Counted from the stretch's first letter, positions 18,251 to 26,591 are shown. The stretch: DNA of 64,000 bases from Novosphingobium sp. EMRT-2 (GCF_005145025.1 NZ_CP039697.1:186001-250000); one strand, 5' to 3'. Numbers and translations are program-made. The notes: generated from the sequence alone by a model not told the origin.

Positions 18251-18274
18251 TTGGCCGAGTTGGCCAAGTTGCGG
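18251..18274. promoter_or_regulatory. Shared operator, copy 1 (TTGGCC-N5-GGCCAA)
   Basis: TTGGCC (18251-18256), GAGTT, GGCCAA (18262-18267), then GTTGCGG to 18274. It sits in the middle of the 123-bp divergent region between the FAA-family operon and the acetoacetate-decarboxylase-like gene. The same element with the same spacer and right flank occurs at 24026-24049. It is therefore a likely binding site for one regulator controlling both. Confidence 0.6.
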
Positions 18275-18320
18275 CGGACGGCACGGCCTAGAACCTCCGC
18301 AATTGCCACGGGGAGTTGTC

Positions 18321-19124
18321 ATGTCCGATCTCAAGGGTCTGTTCTATCCGCGCACGCCGTCGGGCAAGGCGTCGATCGTGCCGCCGGTGCCGTGGCACTA
18401 TTCGGGCGAGCTGATCACGCTGGAATACCGGACCGACCCCGCCAAGGTTGCGGCGCTGCTGCCCGATGGCTTCGAACCGGCCGACGAAGACCCCGGCGCC
18501 GTCGCCGCGATCTGGGCCGACTGGCAGAGCGTGAGCGAGGAGCCCGACCACCTGCTCGATCCCGTACGCGTGCAGTACAAGGAGATGTTCTTCGTCGTCC
18601 GCTGCAAGTTCGAGGGCAAGCACTATTCGCGCTGCATCTACATCTGGGTGGACAAGGAATTCGCGGTGCTGCGCGGGCAGCACCAGGGCTATCCCAAGAA
18701 GCTCGGCTCGATCCACATGAGCCGCCCGGTGGTCGTCGGCAAGGCCGGCCCCCGGCTGGAGCCGGGCGGCACCTTCGGCGTGACGCTGGCCGCCTTCGAC
18801 CGCCGCCTTGCGGAAGGCCGCTTCACCATCACCGATGCGGCGGAGAAGCCCGGCTTCGTCAACGGCCTGCCGATGGCGCACAACCGCTGGATGCCCTCGA
18901 TCGAGACCGACGGCACCGACAGCCTTGACGAAGTGGTGACGATGGCCAGCTACGACGTCGACTTCGGCCGCTGCTTCAAGGGCGATTTCGATCTGTCGCT
19001 GTTCGATTCGCCGGTGGAGGAACTGCTCGACATCGCGCCGCAGGAAAAGATCGCCGGCTACTGGCACGAAGTGGGCGTTTCGTGGAAAGCGGGAACCACC
19101 CTGCGACGCCGCAACCGCGTGTAA
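18321..19124 (+). CDS. Acetoacetate decarboxylase (ADC) family protein
   Basis: A 267-residue ADC-fold protein. Members decarboxylate, hydrate or cleave beta-keto and related acids through a Schiff-base Lys. The family stretch HQGYPKKLGSIHM (residues 121-133) contains the conserved Lys-Lys pair. AVLRGQHQGYPKK and MAHNRWMPSIETDG are other landmarks. Start ATG 18321 is preceded by GGGGAG. It is alone on the plus strand, divergent from the FAA-family operon, with the shared operator between them. The pathway step is unknown; a late decarboxylation of a keto-acid intermediate is plausible. Confidence 0.84.
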   Translation: MSDLKGLFYPRTPSGKASIVPPVPWHYSGELITLEYRTDPAKVAALLPDGFEPADEDPGAVAAIWADWQSVSEEPDHLLDPVRVQYKEMFFVVRCKFEGKHYSRCIYIWVDKEFAVLRGQHQGYPKKLGSIHMSRPVVVGKAGPRLEPGGTFGVTLAAFDRRLAEGRFTITDAAEKPGFVNGLPMAHNRWMPSIETDGTDSLDEVVTMASYDVDFGRCFKGDFDLSLFDSPVEELLDIAPQEKIAGYWHEVGVSWKAGTTLRRRNRV

Positions 19125-19184
19125 TGCGCCGCTCTCTGCCGGCTTCGAGCAGAGGGACGACCATCGCAAAATCAATGTTGGCAG

Positions 19185-19201
19185 ATTCCGCGTTGTGGAA
19201 T
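19185..19201. promoter_or_regulatory. Near-perfect palindrome upstream of cytochrome b561 gene
   Basis: ATTCCGC-GTT-GTGGAAT (19185-19201) has seven-base arms with one mismatch and lies about 100 bp before the cytochrome b561 start. It could be an operator for an unlinked regulator. No -35/-10 pair was confidently seen around it. Confidence 0.3.
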
Positions 19202-19303
19202 ATCGCAACGACGACGATCGCGTTCCACGCATGTCCGTTCCGCCGCAAAACCGGACGACAGAGCCATGTTCCGGTTCGCGAAGAACAGGAAGGCACGCCG
19301 TTG

Positions 19304-19897
19304 ATGTCCGATGCCCCGCTGCTTCAGGAACCGCTGCATTCCGACGTCGGAAGTGCCTTCCACAACCGCTACCCGCTGCCGGTGCGGCTGCTCCACTGGA
19401 CGCGCGCTGCGGTGATCCTCGCCCTGATCGCGCTCGGCTTGATCATGACGACGTTGCCGGAAACGATAGCGGCGCAGTTTGCTTGGATGTATCCGACTCA
19501 CAAGGAGTTCGGCGTACTAGCCTTCGGTATCGGCGTCATAGCGCTGGTGGTGCGCACGCGGACCGTCATGCCACCCCACCCTGCCGGACTGGCGCCCTGG
19601 GAAACCCTGCTGTCAAAGGGTGTGCAGGCCGGCATGCTGATTCTGGCGATCGTCGTCCCGCTGATGGGCTATGCGATGTCGAGTTCGTATACCCAGAGCG
19701 ACGGTGTTCCGTTTTTCGTGGGAGACCTGCCCGAACTGTTGCCCAAGAACGACAGAGCGTTCGCCATCTTCCAATGGCTGCACGAGACACTGGCCTATAC
19801 CCTGCTGGGACTCATCGCCTTGCACATCGGCGGCGTAGTGAAACATCGCGTCCTGGACAAGGGACGCGAAACAGACGTGCTCGGACGTATGCTGTAA
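19304..19897 (+). CDS. Cytochrome b561-type di-heme membrane protein
   Basis: A 197-residue four-helix membrane cytochrome that shuttles electrons at the inner membrane. Candidate heme ligands are His in VRLLHWTRA, PTHKEFG, FQWLHETLAYT and ALHIGGVVKH. Start chosen at ATG 19304 (MSDAPLLQEPLHSDVGS), preceded by AGGAAGG; the longer open frame has no ribosome site. Convergent with the HpaE-like ALDH, with 14 bp between stops. In this context it may pass electrons from quinol or dispose of superoxide; no direct partner is visible. Confidence 0.88.
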   Translation: MSDAPLLQEPLHSDVGSAFHNRYPLPVRLLHWTRAAVILALIALGLIMTTLPETIAAQFAWMYPTHKEFGVLAFGIGVIALVVRTRTVMPPHPAGLAPWETLLSKGVQAGMLILAIVVPLMGYAMSSSYTQSDGVPFFVGDLPELLPKNDRAFAIFQWLHETLAYTLLGLIALHIGGVVKHRVLDKGRETDVLGRML

Positions 19898-19911
19898 CAA
19901 GAACACGGGCC

Positions 19912-21369
19912 TCAGACGCTGCCCTCCAGGATCTGCAGCGTCTTGAGATCGGAATGGAAATCGAGCGCGTAGTCGCCGCCCTCGCGGCCCAGGCCTGAGA
20001 TGCCGATGCCGCCGAACGGCGCGGTCAGATCGCGCACCAGGAAGGTGTTGACCCAGACCGTGCCGCCGCGCACCGCGCGGCCCACGCGCTCGGCGCGGGC
20101 GGCGTCACCGGTATAGACGATGCCGGACAGGCCATAGGCGGTGGAGTTGGCAAGCGCGACCCCCTCCTCCTCGGAGCGGAAAGTCTGGAACGTCAGCACC
20201 GGGCCGAACACTTCGTTCTGCACCACTTCGCTGTCGTTGGAACGCGGCACGATCAGCGTCGGTTCGATGAAGTTCGCGCCTTCGCGCCACAGCTTGCCGC
20301 CCCGGACGATCGTGTCGCCCGCTGCGCGCGCGCGGTCGATGAAGCCCATCACGCGCGCGACATGATCGGGGTGGATCAGCGCCGACATCGTGGTCGCCGG
20401 ATCGCGACTGTCGCCCAGGACATGAGCATCGGCATAGGCGTGAAAGCGTTCGAGGAACGCCTCGCGCACGCTCTCCTCCACGATGATGCGCGTGCCGGCC
20501 ATGCAGACCTGCCCGCTGTCATCGTATTGCCCCGCCGCCTTCTTCGCCGCCGCGTCGATGTCGGCGTCGGCGAACACCAGCAGCGGCGACTTGCCGCCAA
20601 GCTCGGCGGTGAACGGCACGATGTTGTCCGCCGCCGCGCGGCCGATCACCCGCGCGGTGGGAACCGAGCCGGTAAAGCTGATGCGCTTGACGCGCGGATC
20701 GCTGACCAGAGCCATGCCCAGATCGCGGCCGAAGCCCTGCACGATGTTGAACACGCCCGGCGGGAAGCCCGCCTGCTCGATCAGGTCCGCAAGGACCGAG
20801 GCCGAAAGCGGGGACCATTCGGCGGGCTTCAGGATCACCGTGTTGCCCGCCGCCAGCGCCGGCGCGCACTTCCACGTGGACAGCATGAACGGCGCGTTCC
20901 ACGGGGTGATGATCACCGAAGGACCGGACGGCATCCGGATCACCCGGTTGGCCGTGCCGCGCGAGGACCAGACGCGCTCGCGATAATCGCTGGCAAGATC
21001 GGCGTAGTTGCGAAAGTTCAGCGCGCCACGCGCGATCACGCGCAGACGCAGGCTTTCGTGCAGCATGGCCATGTCCATGCATTCGACGATCGCCAGCCGT
21101 TCGATGTTGGCATCGATCAGATCGGCCAGGCGATGCAGGATCGCCCCGCGCTCCGCCGCCGCCATCGCCGACCAGACCGGAAACGCGCGCGTGGCGGCAT
21201 CGACCGCCAGTGCTGCGGTGCCAGCGTCCCCGCGCGATACGTCGGCCAGCTTGCGCTCCCAGTCGAACGGGCAGCGCGTTTCGAAGATTTCGGCCGACGC
21301 AACCCGGCGGCCATCGATGAAGTGATCGGGCGAGACATCCACGCCCTCGATGGAAACGCGCTCACGCAT
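19912..21369 (-). CDS. Aldehyde dehydrogenase, HpaE-like (carboxymethyl-hydroxymuconate semialdehyde)
   Basis: A 485-residue ALDH. It resembles 5-carboxymethyl-2-hydroxymuconate-semialdehyde dehydrogenase, with VNTFLVRDLTAPFGG and GREGGDYALDFHSDLK at the C-terminus, the hallmark of that subgroup. Catalytic parts are TPWNAPFMLSTWKCAPALAAG, ELGGKSPLLVFADADID and DDSGQVCMAGTRI with the nucleophile Cys. Start at ATG 21369. It is last in a leftward operon: P450, glutamine-synthetase-like ligase (14 bp upstream), this gene. With the HpaD-like dioxygenase driven from the same divergent promoter, it would give the first two steps after ring cleavage. Confidence 0.88.
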   Translation of the reverse strand: MRERVSIEGVDVSPDHFIDGRRVASAEIFETRCPFDWERKLADVSRGDAGTAALAVDAATRAFPVWSAMAAAERGAILHRLADLIDANIERLAIVECMDMAMLHESLRLRVIARGALNFRNYADLASDYRERVWSSRGTANRVIRMPSGPSVIITPWNAPFMLSTWKCAPALAAGNTVILKPAEWSPLSASVLADLIEQAGFPPGVFNIVQGFGRDLGMALVSDPRVKRISFTGSVPTARVIGRAAADNIVPFTAELGGKSPLLVFADADIDAAAKKAAGQYDDSGQVCMAGTRIIVEESVREAFLERFHAYADAHVLGDSRDPATTMSALIHPDHVARVMGFIDRARAAGDTIVRGGKLWREGANFIEPTLIVPRSNDSEVVQNEVFGPVLTFQTFRSEEEGVALANSTAYGLSGIVYTGDAARAERVGRAVRGGTVWVNTFLVRDLTAPFGGIGISGLGREGGDYALDFHSDLKTLQILEGSV

Positions 21370-21383
21370 GGTCGGCAGGACCC

Positions 21384-22679
21384 TCAGATGAAGTGCAGGT
21401 AATAGGCGATCTGTTCGGCTTCGGACTTGCCTTCGAGTTCGAGCACTTCCTGCCGCTTGATCGCGATGAAATTGGCGACGAGTTCGGTCCCGAGCGTCTC
21501 GGTCAGGACCGTGTCGGCTTCCAGCGCATCGAGCGCTTCGGGCAGCGAATGCGGTGTGTGCCGGTCGGTGACCGTGGTTTCCAGCCCGTCGTTGGTTTCG
21601 CGCGCTGGCAGTTCGTAGCCCTTCTCGTAGCCCAGCAGCGCGGCCTGCAGAGCCGCCGCCAGCGCGAAATAGGGACTGGCCGCGCAATCGGCCAAGCGAT
21701 GCTCGATCCGCGCCGCCGCGCCGGTTTCCGCCGAAACGCGCACCGTGACCGAGCGGTGATCGATGCCCCAGTTCGCCCAGTAGCCCGAAAGGCTGGCGGG
21801 TTGCAGCCGCGCATAGCTGTTGGTTAACGGCGCCATGATCGCCGCCAGCGCCTCGTGGTGCCGCAACATGCCTGCGATGCAACCGGCCATCAGCTTCGAA
21901 GGCGCCCCGTTGGCGACATCGTCGGCAAAGGCGTTGCGGCCCGAATGCTCGGTGAAGCTGATGTTGAAGTGCAGTCCGCTGCCGCTTTTTTCGGCGAAGG
22001 GCTTGGGCAGGAACGACAACAGGTAGCCGCGCCGGATCAGCAGTTCGCGTGCCATCTGGCGGAACAGGAACACGTCGTCTGCGGCGCGCAAGGCGTCCGC
22101 GTAACGCAGAGTCAGCTCGAACTGCGGCGCATCGAATTCGGCGTTGATCGATTCGATGGGCAGGCCGCAGCGCGCGGCCATGGCCCAGATATCGTCGATC
22201 AGCCCGGCGGGATCGGTGAACGGGCCGGTGCCATAGACGAAGGCGCCCGGCGTTTCATAGGGCACCCATTCGCCGTTCGGGCCACGCTGGAAGATATAGG
22301 CTTCCAGTTCCATGCCGACCATTGGTTCCAGCCCGTGTTTGCGCCAGCCATCGATCGCGCGCTTGAGCGCGCTGCGCCCGCACAGCGGAAACGGCTCGCC
22401 CTGGAAATGGAGGTCGGCCAGCGCGATCTGCGTGCCGGCTTCCCAGCCCGGGCGCAGGTCGTTCGCATCGAACCGGGCTTCCATGTCGGGCAGGCCATCG
22501 AGCAGGCCACCGCCGGGCGCTGGTACAAGCGCCTTGCTGTATGTAACCGCATAGGTTCCAACGCAAAGCCGGGCATGCCCCTTGCGCGCCTCGCTGGAAG
22601 GAACGTACTTGCCGCGCGCCAGGTTGAGCTGGTCGGCGAACAGGATTCTCACGCGATCGCCGGCGGCGAGTTCGGTCAT
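21384..22679 (-). CDS. Glutamine synthetase family ligase (gamma-glutamylamide synthetase type)
   Basis: A 431-residue GS-fold ligase, shorter and more divergent than GlnA and closest in layout to PuuA/anilide-type gamma-glutamyl ligases. Landmarks are VGMELEAYIF, NAEFDAPQFELTLRYADAL, LPKPFAEKSGSGLHFNISF and the C-terminal EHRLADCAASPYFALAAAL. Start ATG 22679. It lies between the P450 (43 bp) and the HpaE-like ALDH (14 bp). Such enzymes join glutamate to an amine with ATP, for example in aniline or polyamine catabolism. Its presence suggests the pathway handles an amine or amide substrate; this is inference. Confidence 0.88.
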   Translation of the reverse strand: MTELAAGDRVRILFADQLNLARGKYVPSSEARKGHARLCVGTYAVTYSKALVPAPGGGLLDGLPDMEARFDANDLRPGWEAGTQIALADLHFQGEPFPLCGRSALKRAIDGWRKHGLEPMVGMELEAYIFQRGPNGEWVPYETPGAFVYGTGPFTDPAGLIDDIWAMAARCGLPIESINAEFDAPQFELTLRYADALRAADDVFLFRQMARELLIRRGYLLSFLPKPFAEKSGSGLHFNISFTEHSGRNAFADDVANGAPSKLMAGCIAGMLRHHEALAAIMAPLTNSYARLQPASLSGYWANWGIDHRSVTVRVSAETGAAARIEHRLADCAASPYFALAAALQAALLGYEKGYELPARETNDGLETTVTDRHTPHSLPEALDALEADTVLTETLGTELVANFIAIKRQEVLELEGKSEAEQIAYYLHFI

Positions 22680-22722
22680 GGCTGCAATCTCCCCAGGCAC
22701 TATTCTGTTCACGCAGGTGCCC

Positions 22723-23991
22723 TCATTTTCGTTCGACCCTGACCGGCAGGTATTTGATTCCGTGAATGAAATTGGACCGCAGATAGCGGTGATCGCCGGT
22801 CTGTCCGATCGCTTTCACGCGCCGCGCCAGTTCCTGCAACACGATCTTCACTTCCAGCTTGGCCAGCCACATGCCGAGGCAGATGTGAGGCCCGCCCTGC
22901 CCGAACGAGAGGAACGGGTTACGCGGCCGGGTCAGATCGAGCCGGTAGGGATCGGGGATCGCGGTCTCGTCGCGGTTGCCCGAAAGGAACCACATGATCA
23001 CCTTGTCGCCGGCCTTCACCTGCTTGCCGTGGAAATCGAAATCGCGCGTGGCGGTGCGGCGGAAGTGCGAGGTGGGCGACGCCCAGCGGATCATCTCGTC
23101 CGTCGCCTCTTCCCACAGCGCGAAATCGGGCTCTTGCAGCTGCGCCAGCAGGGCCGGGTTGTTCGCCAGCGAATGCAGCGTCGCCGCGATCGAATAGCGG
23201 GTAGTGTCGTTCCCCGCCGCGACCAGCAGGCAGAAGAAGTTGCGGAACTCGTCGCGCGGCATCCGCGTGCCGTGGCTGGTTTCCTCGCGCACGAGGTTCA
23301 GCACACCGATCTGTTCGCCCGCGTCCATCCGGTCGAGCAGATCGTTGGCGTAGTCGAACAGCTCGACCGCCGCCGGCGAACGGAACGGCAGCAGCCGGTA
23401 TTCGTCGGTATCGACCTTGTCGATCACGAAGTCGGTATAGTCGGGGTCCGAATTGGAAATGAGTGCGTCGCCCTTTTCCACCAGCCAGGCGGCATCATCG
23501 GCGGGAACGCCCATGATCTGCGCCAGCATCTGCATCGGCAACCGCCGGGCGATGGCATCGACCGCGTCGAATTCGCCAGCCTCCAGCGCCTCGTCGAGCA
23601 GTTCGGTCACGATCCGGCGGATCGCCTCTTCGTATCCCGCCACGGTCGAGCGCGAAAAGGCCTTGGAAACCAGCGCGCGGAAAGCGCGATGCTGCGGCGG
23701 ATCGGTTTCCTGAAAGGTCTTGCGCGCCTCGTATTCCTCGGGCGACTGATCCTCCATGCGGATGCCGCTGGCCGACGACAGGAGATCGGGCTGCCGGTTC
23801 AGTTCCAGCAGATCGGCGTGGCGCACCACGTTCCAGAAGCCCTTGCCGCCATCGGTCATGTCCGTCCACGCGAACGGGTCTTCCCGGCGCAGCCGGTCGA
23901 AAGTGGCGAAAGGCGCGCCTTCGTTGAAGGCATCCTGGGATGACAGGTCGACGAAGGCGTCTTGCGAACGGGAGAACGGATAGGTTTCCAT
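22723..23991 (-). CDS. Cytochrome P450 (class I bacterial type)
   Basis: A 422-residue soluble P450. The I-helix oxygen-binding motif is LLVAAGNDTTR, the K-helix ExxR is EMIR, and the heme-binding loop is FGQGGPHICLG with C371 as proximal ligand. The start METYPFSRSQDAF at ATG 23991 fits the family length; the longer frame runs into the promoter. It heads the operon P450, GS-like ligase, ALDH and is divergent from the HpaD-like gene. Electrons probably come from the ferredoxin at 15530, which lies under the same operator. The likely role is an initial hydroxylation or dealkylation of the substrate. Confidence 0.93.
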   Translation of the reverse strand: METYPFSRSQDAFVDLSSQDAFNEGAPFATFDRLRREDPFAWTDMTDGGKGFWNVVRHADLLELNRQPDLLSSASGIRMEDQSPEEYEARKTFQETDPPQHRAFRALVSKAFSRSTVAGYEEAIRRIVTELLDEALEAGEFDAVDAIARRLPMQMLAQIMGVPADDAAWLVEKGDALISNSDPDYTDFVIDKVDTDEYRLLPFRSPAAVELFDYANDLLDRMDAGEQIGVLNLVREETSHGTRMPRDEFRNFFCLLVAAGNDTTRYSIAATLHSLANNPALLAQLQEPDFALWEEATDEMIRWASPTSHFRRTATRDFDFHGKQVKAGDKVIMWFLSGNRDETAIPDPYRLDLTRPRNPFLSFGQGGPHICLGMWLAKLEVKIVLQELARRVKAIGQTGDHRYLRSNFIHGIKYLPVRVERK

Positions 23992-24025
23992 GCTCCTGAC
24001 GATAGGAACGGTCCCCCGCCCCGAC

Positions 24026-24049
24026 TTGGCCAAAACGGCCAAGCTGCGC
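24026..24049. promoter_or_regulatory. Shared operator, copy 2 (TTGGCC-N5-GGCCAA)
   Basis: TTGGCC (24026-24031), AAAAC, GGCCAA (24037-24042), then GCTGCGC to 24049. With the outer C and G the arms are 7 bp and perfect. It sits in the 131-bp divergent region between the P450 operon and the hpaD-like gene. The spacer length and the right-hand G-Y-TGCG flank match the copy at 18251. Confidence 0.6.
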
Positions 24050-24122
24050 GGGCGCGATTGGCGGAAAGAAGCATGGTGCTTTGACGCGCTGAAGGGCGCG
24101 TTCATACGGAAAGGACTGCTCC

Positions 24123-24980
24123 ATGGGAGAAATCGTCGGCGCCGCGCTGCTGGCCCACGCCCCCACGATCATGATGGCGAAGGAAGATCGCTACGAGCTG
24201 AACGAAGGCAAGGAAATCAGCCTTGTCCCCGGCCTGGAGCGCTTTCGCAGCGAGGTGATGGACGCGCTCCGGCCGGACACGGTGATCGTGCTCGATTCCC
24301 ACTGGTTCACCACCGTCGAATTCTGCGTCAGCGGGCAAGAGCGCCGCACCGGCCTGTTCACCTCGGACGAACTCCCGCGCGGGATGAGCCAGGTGCCCTA
24401 TGACCTGAAAGGCAACCCCGCGCTGGCCGGCGCCATCGCCGAACGCGCCACCGCCTGCGGCGTGCGCACCAATGCGATCGCCGATCCCTGCCTGCCGATC
24501 CATTATCCCACGGTGAACCTCGCGCACTACCTGCACAGGGGCGAGGAATGGCTTTCGGTGAGCTGCGCGCAGACCGGCGAAACGCCCGATTTCCTTGCCG
24601 TCGGCCAGGGCATTGGCCACGCCGTCGCCGCATCGGACCGCCGCGTGCTGCTGCTGGCCAGCGGGTCGATGAGCCACCGCTTCTGGCCGCTGTCCCAGCT
24701 CCATCTCCACGAAGCCTCGGACCCGATCCACATCAGCCGCCCCGAAGCGCGCGAGGCCGATCTCGAACGGCTGGAGTGGTTCTACAGGGGTGATCACGCC
24801 TCGGTGATCGATACCATGCCCGAATTCCTCAAGCACGTCCCCGAAGCGCGCTTCGGCCACTATCTGATGATGGCGGGCGCCTGCGGGGGCCGGGAATGGA
24901 CCTGGCCCGGCGTGCGCTATTCCGACTACGAGAACGCCACCGGCACCAGCCAGGTCCACGTGTGGTTCGCCCGCCCGTGA
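24123..24980 (+). CDS. hpaD: Class III extradiol dioxygenase (homoprotocatechuate 2,3-dioxygenase-like)
   Basis: A 285-residue LigB-fold dioxygenase that opens a catechol ring using Fe(II). Similarity to enterobacterial HpaD is visible along the chain: VIVLDSHWFTT, GLFTSDELPRGM, DLKGNPALAGAI, LLLASGSMSHRF and the C-terminal GTSQVHVWF. Metal-site His occur in LLAHAPT and LDSHW, with Glu later in the chain. It is a single gene on the plus strand, divergent from the P450 operon, followed by a 505-bp stretch with a small gene. Its expected substrate is 3,4-dihydroxyphenylacetate or a close analogue. Confidence 0.88.
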   Translation: MGEIVGAALLAHAPTIMMAKEDRYELNEGKEISLVPGLERFRSEVMDALRPDTVIVLDSHWFTTVEFCVSGQERRTGLFTSDELPRGMSQVPYDLKGNPALAGAIAERATACGVRTNAIADPCLPIHYPTVNLAHYLHRGEEWLSVSCAQTGETPDFLAVGQGIGHAVAASDRRVLLLASGSMSHRFWPLSQLHLHEASDPIHISRPEAREADLERLEWFYRGDHASVIDTMPEFLKHVPEARFGHYLMMAGACGGREWTWPGVRYSDYENATGTSQVHVWFARP

Positions 24981-25014
24981 CAAGCGCGGTCCCGAAGTGA
25001 CGGCAACGGCGGTC

Positions 25015-25389
25015 TCAGACGGTCTGGATGCTGAAGGCGAACCAGGCGCCTGCCGCATGATCGTACAGTTGCACCACCTGGTCCGTGACGGTCAGCGTAT
25101 AATGGCTGGATGACGCGCGATCAAAGCCACGCGCGTTCCGGCCGTCGATCTCCAGCGACACGAACGCATTCTCGGCGGCATCATGGATTTCGGACCGTGT
25201 CCCGCTGAACGTCGAAGATCGATCACCGTCCCTGCCCTGGATTCTATCGCCCCGGACTTCCGCGGCGATGAGCAGATCCCGTCCGGATTCGTGGTCGTGC
25301 ACGCCTGCAACCTTGTGGCCGAACATGAAGGCGTGCGCTGTTGCGGCTATGATCGCGCGGGTGTGGGGAAGCATCCCGCCTTGTGCCAT
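25015..25389 (-). CDS. Small beta-rich repeat protein, unknown function
   Basis: An open frame of 124 codons filling most of the gap between hpaD and marR. I do not recognise a named family. Its second half reads like short beta-repeats with G-x-D-x-x-S-S-x-H patterns (VSLEIDGRNARGFDRA, SSSHYTLTVTDQVVQLYDH), and a weaker copy lies before it (GVHDHESGRDLL). No signal peptide or catalytic motif is seen. The start is uncertain: ATG 25389 or 25374, or 25326 (MFGHKVAG), none with a clear ribosome site. It may be the end of a leftward unit with MarR, 96 bp away. Confidence 0.5.
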   Translation of the reverse strand: MAQGGMLPHTRAIIAATAHAFMFGHKVAGVHDHESGRDLLIAAEVRGDRIQGRDGDRSSTFSGTRSEIHDAAENAFVSLEIDGRNARGFDRASSSHYTLTVTDQVVQLYDHAAGAWFAFSIQTV

Positions 25390-25485
25390 CGACCGCCGGT
25401 GCGGGCAACCACTCTGCCCTGAGATCAGTATTTCCTGGCCGGAACGAGATGGTCGGAAAGCGCCGAACCATGGCGCCCGCGCGCG

Positions 25486-25992
25486 TCAGAGAATATCCGG
25501 GTTGGCGAGAACGACCCGGCGCATGACCTTGCGCAACTCGATATCGAGCTGCCGGCGCTCGTCGGCCGAAAGATCGCCAAGCCAGTCCTCGTACATGCCG
25601 CTGCGCTCCTCGCGCACGGAGGCGTAGATTCGCTTGCCTTCTTCGGTCAGCGAAATCAGGCTGCTCTTGCGGTTGCGCGGGTGGGGTTCGCGCTGGATCA
25701 GGCCCCGCCCTTCCAGCACGCCCACGGCCCGGCTGACCTCGGCCCGATCGACGAAGGCCGCATCCGCGATTTCGCTCGCGCTGCATCGCCCCATCAGCTC
25801 GACGTGCGAAATCACGCGCCATTCGGCCAGCGACATCGCGGCCTTTTCGCGCACATGCTGCGATGTGACCCGGTCGATCATCTTGGCCAGCAGCAGGATG
25901 CGATAGGGAAGATGGCTTTGCCCGAACAGCTTCCATCGCCGTTCGGAAGCGCGAAGCGTCGGATCGTCATCCGGCGGAGTGGCCCTGTCCAT
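25486..25992 (-). CDS. MarR-family transcriptional regulator
   Basis: A 168-residue winged-helix regulator. The core has MSLAEWRVISHVELMGRCSASEIADAAFVDRAEVSRAVGVLE (recognition helix) and a wing with LIQREPHPRNRKSSLISLTEEGKRIY. ATG 25992 (MDRATPPDDD) is taken as the start; an in-frame GTG at 26028 would add 12 residues and place the start only a few bases from the operator. It is divergent from the DUF3237/CocE genes across two operator copies (26036-26077), so it probably represses both directions until an aromatic ligand binds. Confidence 0.9.
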   Translation of the reverse strand: MDRATPPDDDPTLRASERRWKLFGQSHLPYRILLLAKMIDRVTSQHVREKAAMSLAEWRVISHVELMGRCSASEIADAAFVDRAEVSRAVGVLEGRGLIQREPHPRNRKSSLISLTEEGKRIYASVREERSGMYEDWLGDLSADERRQLDIELRKVMRRVVLANPDIL

Positions 25993-26035
25993 GACGCGAT
26001 CAATACCTGACTCAAACCCTCTTGTCACGCGCAGG

Positions 26036-26077
26036 TTGTAGATATATCAACAACTGCCGATGGTGATAAATCAACAA
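26036..26077. promoter_or_regulatory. Two MarR operator copies
   Basis: Site 1 is TTGTAGATATATCAACAA (26036-26053), palindromic at 16 of 18 positions. Site 2 has the same half, GATAAATCAACAA (26065-26077), 12 of 13 identical to GATATATCAACAA at 26041-26053 and offset by 24 bp. Both lie between divergent marR and DUF3237 genes. Confidence 0.6.
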
Positions 26078-26106
26078 TCAGATTTCACCCGCAGGAGAGG
26101 ACAAGC

Positions 26107-26589
26107 GTGACCGCCCCACACCCGTTCGCACCGCATTGCGAATATGCCTTCACCATCTCGATCGAACTTGACGGTCTGCGCTGGATCGAACCGTCCGTGC
26201 TGGGCAACACCCGGGCGGTCATCTACGCCGCCAGCGGGACAGTCGAAGGACCCCGCCTCAACGGCAAGGTCATTCCGATGTCGGGCGGCGATTTCCCGCT
26301 GCAACGCCCGAACGGCGTGATCGATTTCGATGCGCGCTACATGCTGGAAGCCGATGACGGCGCGGTGATCTACATGCAGAACCGCGGCTATCGCTGGGCT
26401 CGCAGCCCCGACATCGCCGAACGCATGGCGCGCAACGAACCGGTCGACGCCAACGCCTACTACATGCGCGTATCCCCCCGTTTCGAAGCGCCCGCAGGCC
26501 CGCACGAATGGATGAGCCAGCACATGTTCGTGGGCGTGGCGGAAAAGATTCCGAACGCCAACCGCATCCATTACTTCGTGGTGCTGTGA
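26107..26589 (+). CDS. DUF3237 domain protein
   Basis: A 160-residue DUF3237 protein; the family is a small beta-barrel of unknown reaction, often linked to aromatic catabolic genes. Landmarks are GNTRAVIYAASGTVEGPRLNG, VIPMSGGDFPLQRPNGVID, VIYMQNRGYRW and the end NRIHYFVVL. Start GTG 26107 is preceded by GCAGGAGAGG at good spacing. It is the first gene after the MarR operators and lies 2 bp before the CocE-type hydrolase, so both are one transcript. Confidence 0.86.
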   Translation: MTAPHPFAPHCEYAFTISIELDGLRWIEPSVLGNTRAVIYAASGTVEGPRLNGKVIPMSGGDFPLQRPNGVIDFDARYMLEADDGAVIYMQNRGYRWARSPDIAERMARNEPVDANAYYMRVSPRFEAPAGPHEWMSQHMFVGVAEKIPNANRIHYFVVL

Positions 26590-26591
26590 TC

